A stretch of 64,000 nucleotides of DNA, from positions 124,001-188,000 of the forward strand of contig NZ_QKUF01000001.1 in the NCBI RefSeq assembly GCF_003253565.1, given 5' to 3'. A program made the translations under genes and the position numbers. Below are positions 58,872 to 64,000 of this stretch, piece by piece; within the stretch, counting starts at the first letter, position 1, and each line of letters begins with the position of its first letter. Origin of the DNA: Thermosporothrix hazakensis (lineage in GTDB: Bacteria; Chloroflexota; Ktedonobacteria; Ktedonobacterales; Ktedonobacteraceae). Under the pieces are notes generated by a model. That model made no database searches. It had not been told where the DNA came from and saw only the letters and a program-made list of their open reading frames with translations.

Positions 58872-61313
58872 ATGGAGGCAGAAAAGAGCGTGGGGGAATC
58901 CGTAACACCCGAGCGCATTACCGGCCAGTTTTATCGGCGCTTTCGGAAAGAACGAGAAAAGTTTATTTCCAGCATTCAGGGCATTGATGACGCCCAGGAG
59001 CGTGAGCGCTATGGCGTGCTGATGCTCAATCGCCTGCTCTTTACCTATTTTCTGCAACAGAAGGGCTTTCTCGATGGCGATCCATACTATCTCACGCATC
59101 AGCTTCAGCAGGCCCGTACACTCGGAGAAGACCGCTTTTACCGGCTTTTTTTGTTGCCCCTTTTTCATATGGGCTTTGGTACACCCGCCCACCAAAGAGC
59201 AACCCCTCTCGGTACAATCCCCTACCTGGGCGCGACGCTCTTCGCACCACATCCTGAAGAGCTACGCCCGGGCGTGCATATTGCGGACGATAGCTTCTCG
59301 GCTCTGTTCACCTTCTTCGATACCTATCACTGGCGGCTCGATGAGGCGCCACCCGCCAGCGAACAGGAACTCAGCCCCACAGTACTCGGCTATATTTTTG
59401 AACAGCAGATCAATCAGCAGCAGATGGGAGCCTACTACACCCGCGCCGATGTTACCGACTATATCGCCAGGTATACCCTCATCCCGGCCCTGTTTGAGCG
59501 CCTTACCAGCGCCCTTCCTACAGCATGTGACCCATTCTGGCAACTGACCCAGCGCTTTCCTCACCGCTATATCTATGCCACGCTGCTACGTGCAGAGCGG
59601 CTTCCGGGCGAAACCGAGGCCGAGCAACGAGAGCGGCAACGGCGTGCCACAGATCTACTCAACGCGCTCCGTGACGGGCTGGTCAACACTATTGATGACT
59701 TTGTCACCTGCAATCTGGATATTGAGCGCTTCGCCCGGGATGTTATCATAGAAGCACCGCGCCCTCTGATAGAGGGCATCTATCAAGAGCTGTGCTCGAT
59801 GACGGTCCTTGATCCTACCTGTGGATCCGGGGCTTTTCTGCTGGCTGCACTGCGCGTGCTTGCCCCGCTCTATCGCGCCTGCTTGTACCGGCTTCAGGGG
59901 CAAAAGCCTGACGAATATAACATACTCAAAGAGATCATCACCCGTAACCTCTACGGCGTCGATATGATGCCCGAAGCCATCGAGATTTGTCGGCTGCATC
60001 TCTATCTCAAGCTCCTGGCCCATGTCAGGCGCGTCGAAGACATCGAACCCCTGCCAGAGATTGCGCAGCATGTGCATGTTGGCAATGCACTTGTCGGCTA
60101 TACCTGGAATGATGCACTCGACGACACAGCCAGCCCCGATCTGCAACTGGCCCGAGAATATGGTATCGACCCGCATGATTGGCCGCGCTTTGTTGCCTGG
60201 AAAGCAAGCCATCAGCCGTTTCATTGGGCCCACGTCTTCCCCGAAGTGGCCGCGCAAGGAGGCTTCACCGCGATCATCGGGAATCCGCCCTATGTCGAAT
60301 ATGAGCAGAAGAAGTTTCCCTATCAGCTTCGAGGCTATCAGACGCTCACCTGTGCCAATTTATATCCCTGTATCAGCGAGCGGAGCGCCCAGCTCCTGGC
60401 GCCCTATGGACGGTGCGGCATGATTTTGCCTCTGGCAGCCTTCGCGACCCGCAACATGACCCCTTTCCTTGAGGGCTTCAAGCGCTGGTTCCCCGTAAGC
60501 TGGCTCTCGTTCTACCATTTCCGCCCCTCGATGCTCTTTTCGGGCGGCAAAATCGCCAGTATTCCCACCGCGATCTATCTGGCCCGCGTCAGAGGTACCG
60601 AGACCCGCTACAGCACCCGGCTGATGAAGTGGACCACCGAACAGCGCCCCTATCTCTTCACCCTGCTTCACTATTGCCGCATTACCGCCAGCGAAGATCC
60701 CGAGAACCGCCACTACTATCCAAAATTCGGCCATGCATGCGAAAATACCATCATGGAAAAAATCTTGCAACAGCGGAAAATAGAGCACTATATCAAGAGA
60801 CGATCAAGGCAAACGAGAGAGAATAGTATGTACTACCGTTCAGCAGGAGGACTGTACTGGAAGGTTTTTGTGAATTTTCCCTGGCCATATCATACCACCT
60901 CCAATAAACAGTGTGACTTTCTTCCAGAGTATGACCGTAATATCTTTGTCGCGCTGTTCAACAGCTCGCTTTTCTGGTGGTACTATACTGTGACATTCGA
61001 TACGTTTAACCTCAAAGACTATATGCTTTTTGGCTTTCGTTTTACCTACCCGGATAATGAGGGGATGCTTCAAGAGCTGCGCCAGCTCTGTGCCGAACTG
61101 ATGGAGAACTACCAGGACCATGCACGCCATCTCAGGCGCGGCACAACTGGCAGCTATACAATCTATGCACGCAAGGCCAAAGCAATCATTGACCGGATTG
61201 ATGCCGTGCTGGCGCGGCACTACGGCTTCAATGATGAGGAATTGACCTTCCTGCGCAACTATGATATCCGTTATCGTATGAGAAGCGAATCAATCAGCTC
61301 AGACCCGAGCTAG
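58872..61313 (+). CDS. Eco57I-like DNA methyltransferase (second of tandem pair)
   Basis: An 813-residue paralogue of the preceding gene. Same order: GVLMLNRLLFTYFLQQKGFL, the block missing in the first protein (DPYYLTHQLQQARTLGED to TLFAPHPEELRPG, roughly residues 60-125), GYIFEQQINQQQMGAYYTRADVTDYI (shortened here), SAM motif I DPTCGSGAFLL near 314, NLYGVDMMPEAIEI and NPPYVEYEQKK near 471. A C-terminal region of about 300 residues differs strongly from the first protein, as expected for different target recognition. No nuclease motif is evident. ATG 58872 is preferred (CCAGGA upstream); the frame is open to ATG 58812. Sir2 follows after 29 bases. Confidence 0.82.
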   Translation: MEAEKSVGESVTPERITGQFYRRFRKEREKFISSIQGIDDAQERERYGVLMLNRLLFTYFLQQKGFLDGDPYYLTHQLQQARTLGEDRFYRLFLLPLFHMGFGTPAHQRATPLGTIPYLGATLFAPHPEELRPGVHIADDSFSALFTFFDTYHWRLDEAPPASEQELSPTVLGYIFEQQINQQQMGAYYTRADVTDYIARYTLIPALFERLTSALPTACDPFWQLTQRFPHRYIYATLLRAERLPGETEAEQRERQRRATDLLNALRDGLVNTIDDFVTCNLDIERFARDVIIEAPRPLIEGIYQELCSMTVLDPTCGSGAFLLAALRVLAPLYRACLYRLQGQKPDEYNILKEIITRNLYGVDMMPEAIEICRLHLYLKLLAHVRRVEDIEPLPEIAQHVHVGNALVGYTWNDALDDTASPDLQLAREYGIDPHDWPRFVAWKASHQPFHWAHVFPEVAAQGGFTAIIGNPPYVEYEQKKFPYQLRGYQTLTCANLYPCISERSAQLLAPYGRCGMILPLAAFATRNMTPFLEGFKRWFPVSWLSFYHFRPSMLFSGGKIASIPTAIYLARVRGTETRYSTRLMKWTTEQRPYLFTLLHYCRITASEDPENRHYYPKFGHACENTIMEKILQQRKIEHYIKRRSRQTRENSMYYRSAGGLYWKVFVNFPWPYHTTSNKQCDFLPEYDRNIFVALFNSSLFWWYYTVTFDTFNLKDYMLFGFRFTYPDNEGMLQELRQLCAELMENYQDHARHLRRGTTGSYTIYARKAKAIIDRIDAVLARHYGFNDEELTFLRNYDIRYRMRSESISSDPS

Positions 61314-61342
61314 AACCCCTCAGACGACAGGAAACAGAAGGA

Positions 61343-62122
61343 ATGGAGCACATCATCACAACCGCCTCAACCTATGAGGAACAACTTGCGGACGCCGTTG
61401 AGTTGCTTCAGGCATCGCAGAAGATAACCGTGCTCACCGGAGCCGGGATCAGCACCGAGTCGGGGATCCCCGATTTCCGCAGCCCCGGCTCTCCCTGGCA
61501 AAAACAACCACCCGTCACCTTTCACGCGTTTCTCAATCAGGCAGAAGCTCGCCGCCGCTATTGGGAGACCCGACGCACTTTGCTGCCTGCCGTAAAACAG
61601 GCTCGTCCGAACGCGGCACATCGAGCGCTGGCAGAACTGGAACGACAGGGACGACTTCTGGGATTGATTACCCAGAATTTTGACGGGCTACATCAGGACG
61701 CAGGCAATTCACCTGAGCGCATCGTGGAGCTGCACGGAACCTCCCGCGAGGCCACCTGCATCATCTGCGATACGCGCACCTCGATTGAGGATGTACAGCG
61801 CCGCGTCGACGCTGGAGAAGCAGAGCCGCGCTGCTCATTGTGCGGGGGCTATCTCAAGGCCGCAACCATCCTCTTCGGGCAACGTATCCCGGATGACGTG
61901 CTGACACGGGCAAAAGAGCTCTCAATCCGTTGTGATCTCTTTCTGGTCGTTGGCTCCTCGCTGAAGGTAACACCAGCCTCACACCTGCCACGCCTTGCCC
62001 TTCAGGCGCATATCCCCTTAATTATTATCAATGTAGAACCCACTCGTCTGGATCAGCAGGCAGATGTTACGCTTCATGAGAAAGCAGGAACAGTGCTTCC
62101 CCGGTTGATAGCACTGCTCTAG
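61343..62122 (+). CDS. Sir2 family NAD-dependent protein deacylase
   Basis: A 259-residue sirtuin. The NAD-binding GAGIS (residues 33-37, in VLTGAGISTESGIPDFRS) and TQNFDGLHQDAG are intact, the catalytic His131 is in VELHGT, and four zinc Cys (C139, C142, C164, C167) form the small domain. The later NAD-site GSSLKVTPA and the IINVEPT strand are present. This is the normal deacylase architecture (CobB-like class), not the truncated Sir2 NADase type of defence proteins. It lies in a run with two methyltransferases and a hydrolase, 29 and 16 bases from its neighbours. AAGGA precedes the ATG at short distance. Confidence 0.9.
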   Translation: MEHIITTASTYEEQLADAVELLQASQKITVLTGAGISTESGIPDFRSPGSPWQKQPPVTFHAFLNQAEARRRYWETRRTLLPAVKQARPNAAHRALAELERQGRLLGLITQNFDGLHQDAGNSPERIVELHGTSREATCIICDTRTSIEDVQRRVDAGEAEPRCSLCGGYLKAATILFGQRIPDDVLTRAKELSIRCDLFLVVGSSLKVTPASHLPRLALQAHIPLIIINVEPTRLDQQADVTLHEKAGTVLPRLIALL

Positions 62123-62138
62123 CACAAAGAGGAGTACA

Positions 62139-62888
62139 ATGAGAACAATAGCCTACGGAACAGAGCCACAACAATTCGGAGAACTCGCGCTGCCAGCAAC
62201 GCCCGGACCTTATCCGGTCGCGATCCTGCTTCATGGTGGCTTCTGGCGCAACACCTACGGCCTCGATCTGATGCGAGAACTGGCAAATGACCTGACGCGA
62301 CACGGCTTCGCAAGCTGGAATATTGAATACCGCCGTGTTGGTGATCCGGGAGGCGGCTGGCCGGGCACCTTTGAAGACATCGCGCGGGCCACCGATTTCT
62401 TACAACACATCGCGCTCGAATATGCCCTTGACACGCAACGTATCTACGCAATCGGGCATTCGGCGGGCGGCCATCTGGCGCTCTGGCTGGCCGCCCGGCC
62501 CAAGCTTAACCGGGAACAAACGCTTCGCCTGAAAGGAGTTGTCAGTCAGGCCGGAGCCGCCGATCTGGAAGAGGTTTGGCGGTTGCACCTCAGCAATGAT
62601 GCAGTCGTCAGCTTGCTTGGAGGCAGTCCCGAAGAGGTCCCTGAGCGCTATGCGTTTGCTTCTCCCGCCAACCTGTTGCCGCTTGGCGTCCCGACCGTCC
62701 TGCTTCATGGGCTCGAAGATATTGATGTGCCTCCCGAGATCAGCCGGAGGTACTATGAGAAAGCCCGAATCGCAGGGGATAATGCGCTCCTGATCGAGCT
62801 TCCCGGCGTTGAGCATCTCGCGCTGATCGACACTCGCTCTGATGCCTGGCAAAAAACGGTAAGTGAGCTGCTCAAGCTCCTGCCCTGA
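62139..62888 (+). CDS. alpha/beta hydrolase (BD-FAE/arylformamidase-like)
   Basis: A 249-residue alpha/beta hydrolase. The oxyanion motif HGGFW follows the strand VAILLHGGFW; the nucleophile elbow is IGHSAGGHLALWLA with Ser in GHSAGG; the acid is probably Asp in HGLEDIDVP and the His is in GVEHLALID. HGGFW together with GHSAGGH is common in arylformamidase (kynurenine formamidase)-like and BD-FAE feruloyl-esterase-like enzymes. The gene is 16 bases after sir2, and GAGGAG lies 7 bases before the ATG, so they are co-transcribed. The substrate is unknown; a link to NAD or tryptophan metabolism would be speculative. Confidence 0.8.
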   Translation: MRTIAYGTEPQQFGELALPATPGPYPVAILLHGGFWRNTYGLDLMRELANDLTRHGFASWNIEYRRVGDPGGGWPGTFEDIARATDFLQHIALEYALDTQRIYAIGHSAGGHLALWLAARPKLNREQTLRLKGVVSQAGAADLEEVWRLHLSNDAVVSLLGGSPEEVPERYAFASPANLLPLGVPTVLLHGLEDIDVPPEISRRYYEKARIAGDNALLIELPGVEHLALIDTRSDAWQKTVSELLKLLP

Positions 62889-62922
62889 AAAAGGGCGCGG
62901 GCAGCTCTCATGTTGCCCGCGC
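62888..62922 (-). terminator. terminator of the minus-strand membrane protein gene
   Basis: Nine-bp GC stem GCGCGGGCA/TGCCCGCGC (62895-62903/62914-62922), 10-base loop, followed on the minus strand by five T. It may also stop the plus-strand hydrolase transcript. Confidence 0.75.
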
Positions 62923-62929
62923 TCACGCC

Positions 62930-63628
62930 TCATTTGGCCGGTTTGGCATAGATGCCTGATTGATTGGCATAAATGTTGTAGGGCAAACCATCCGCAGGCA
63001 AAAAGACCGCCTGCCCATACGCCGCCTCTACAAAGGGGGATGACCACGCCTGTTTATAGACCGTCTTAAAAAAGTCGCCATCGCCTCCATTCAGTTCTAT
63101 GACAGTTCGCTCAGCGGTTCGCTCAAGATTGGGGTCTTCATAGCGCCCCTGAAGGCGAGTCAGCTTATATCCAGTATGAAACCCGAGCAGGTTCATCCAG
63201 CCTGGAAACTTTAAGATGTTGCCCTGAAGCATCCACTGATCGCCCTTCACGAGGTAGCTATTGTTCGCCTTTACCTTGCCGTTCTCATCAAACTGTGTCA
63301 ATTCAAGGTTCATCGAATGCGGCATATTGGTGAATGATGTAGCCTGCACACGCGCAACCAGCACATCCCCGGTCAGCGCGATATAGCTTTGCAGCAGCGA
63401 TGAGGCCCAGAGCAACAGAATCGCCAGAGCGAGCAGCAGCCCGCCGCTCGCTCCATGCTTCCAGCGCACGCGCCGCCGCACACGATAGCGTTTGCCGCTC
63501 TCCTCATCAAACACCACCCGATGGCGCTTCACAACCGTGAAAAGAGAATAGAACAATAAGCTGAGTCCGAGCAGCACCATCAGGGTTAAAATGATCTGTG
63601 GAACACCAAATGAAACGGGGTAATTCAT
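62930..63628 (-). CDS. membrane protein of unknown function
   Basis: A 232-residue protein with two membrane helices: residues 10-32 (IILTLMVLLGLSLLFYSLF) and about 61-83 (GGLLLALAILLLWASSLLQ). Between them is a basic cytoplasmic loop (VVKRHRVVFDEESGKRYRVRRR). The external C-terminal ~140 residues are beta-rich and hydrophilic: FTNMPHSMNLELTQFDENG, LKFPGWMNLLGFHTGYKLTRLQGRY (split here) and a final YNIYANQSG. The pattern is similar to cation/multidrug efflux-associated membrane proteins of unknown role, and no family is named with confidence. ATG 63628 is chosen; a GTG at 63673 would add 15 residues. Confidence 0.6.
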   Translation of the reverse strand: MNYPVSFGVPQIILTLMVLLGLSLLFYSLFTVVKRHRVVFDEESGKRYRVRRRVRWKHGASGGLLLALAILLLWASSLLQSYIALTGDVLVARVQATSFTNMPHSMNLELTQFDENGKVKANNSYLVKGDQWMLQGNILKFPGWMNLLGFHTGYKLTRLQGRYEDPNLERTAERTVIELNGGDGDFFKTVYKQAWSSPFVEAAYGQAVFLPADGLPYNIYANQSGIYAKPAK

Positions 63629-64000
63629 GCGCGGCACATCTCCCTTGTCATCAAAAAGAACAGTAACAGCCACCTTGCTCTACATGGTAATACGATTCTG
63701 GAGCAACTTCGGCACATCCAACAGCAGGGTAACAGAACGAACGACAAAGAAGAAACATTCGCGATAACATGTTGACAGAGAAAGATGCAGATTTGCGATT
63801 TCAAGCCGGAGCAGGTAAAATGCAGCTAAGAAGCGCTGGCAGCGTATGCATAACCTCTACAGAATAGAAACCCGGCCTCTTCCCTACACAAATGTATCAG
63901 TTTCTATACGGAATGTTCACTCTTGTTACCGTTCATTCGTTAATGGGAATAGAACAAAGAAAGTATGTGAAGAAGCGCCGAGGGAAAGCCCTACCGCGCC
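63629..64000. other. unassigned right end of window
   Basis: About 370 bases without a supported gene. No tRNA, terminator or consensus promoter was recognised. A neighbouring gene may start or end just outside the window. Confidence 0.4.

Noticed and set aside
56362..62122. Reading the methyltransferase-Sir2 run as a BREX, DISARM or Sir2-NADase defence system
   Set aside because: No PglZ, BrxC, helicase, phospholipase D or nuclease partner is present, and the Sir2 has a normal deacylase zinc domain. The run is kept as an unexplained operon only.

Overview
The window looks like chromosomal DNA of a soil- or compost-type member of the Chloroflexota, most likely class Ktedonobacteria. This is inferred from mid-50s GC, the mix of a tricorn protease, a LAL-type LuxR regulator, a CHAT-TPR protein and a tandem ALDH16-like protein, and the general look of the proteins; no 16S gene is present, so the placement is not proven. 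There is no sign of a prophage, integrase, IS element or CRISPR array.

Layout. 0-5.3 kb: a membrane-anchored NTF2-like protein (cut by the left edge), an SDR/GNAT pair, a zinc-ribbon membrane protein, an HNH endonuclease and prfB, which carries the classical programmed +1 frameshift at CTT-TGA-C. 5.4-10.8 kb is housekeeping: a SigA/RpoD-type sigma factor, a 70-residue zinc-ribbon protein behind a structured leader, ftsY, accD-accA (overlapping) and tRNA-Leu(CAA). 11.5-16.1 kb is regulatory: a 977-residue LuxR/ATPase regulator, then an ABM-domain protein paired with an OmpR-type regulator whose phospho-acceptor Asp is Glu.

16-33.4 kb is an exopolysaccharide locus with two divergent arms. The minus arm reads flavoprotein monooxygenase, ATP-grasp ligase, flippase, hexapeptide acyltransferase and PIG-L deacetylase. 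The plus arm reads Wzz-like co-polymerase, CpsD-like kinase, a 43-residue membrane peptide, Wzy/ligase and three glycosyltransferases. It is flanked by a FemAB-like acyltransferase, a GH-clan-A-like lipoprotein, and a deacetylase whose NodB motifs appear permuted. Chain building, export, length control and trimming are therefore all encoded together.

34-38.7 kb: tricorn protease and HutF. 38.7-43.4 kb: a three-gene minus-strand unit of sigma-like factor, double zinc-finger (anti-sigma-like) protein and CHAT-TPR caspase-like protein; this is the most system-like novelty. 43.8-54.9 kb is metabolic: tandem ALDH plus deoxyribose-phosphate aldolase (acetaldehyde produced, then oxidised), LLM oxidoreductase, an alpha/beta hydrolase, DUF169, RNase H, transketolase, DinB and an archaeal-type UMP-kinase-like protein. 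55-56.2 kb: a yybP-ykoY manganese riboswitch upstream of a TerC-family transporter. 56.3-62.9 kb: two tandem paralogous Eco57I-like DNA methyltransferases, then Sir2 and an alpha/beta hydrolase in one apparent operon without a recognisable nuclease. The window ends with a membrane protein and an empty stretch.
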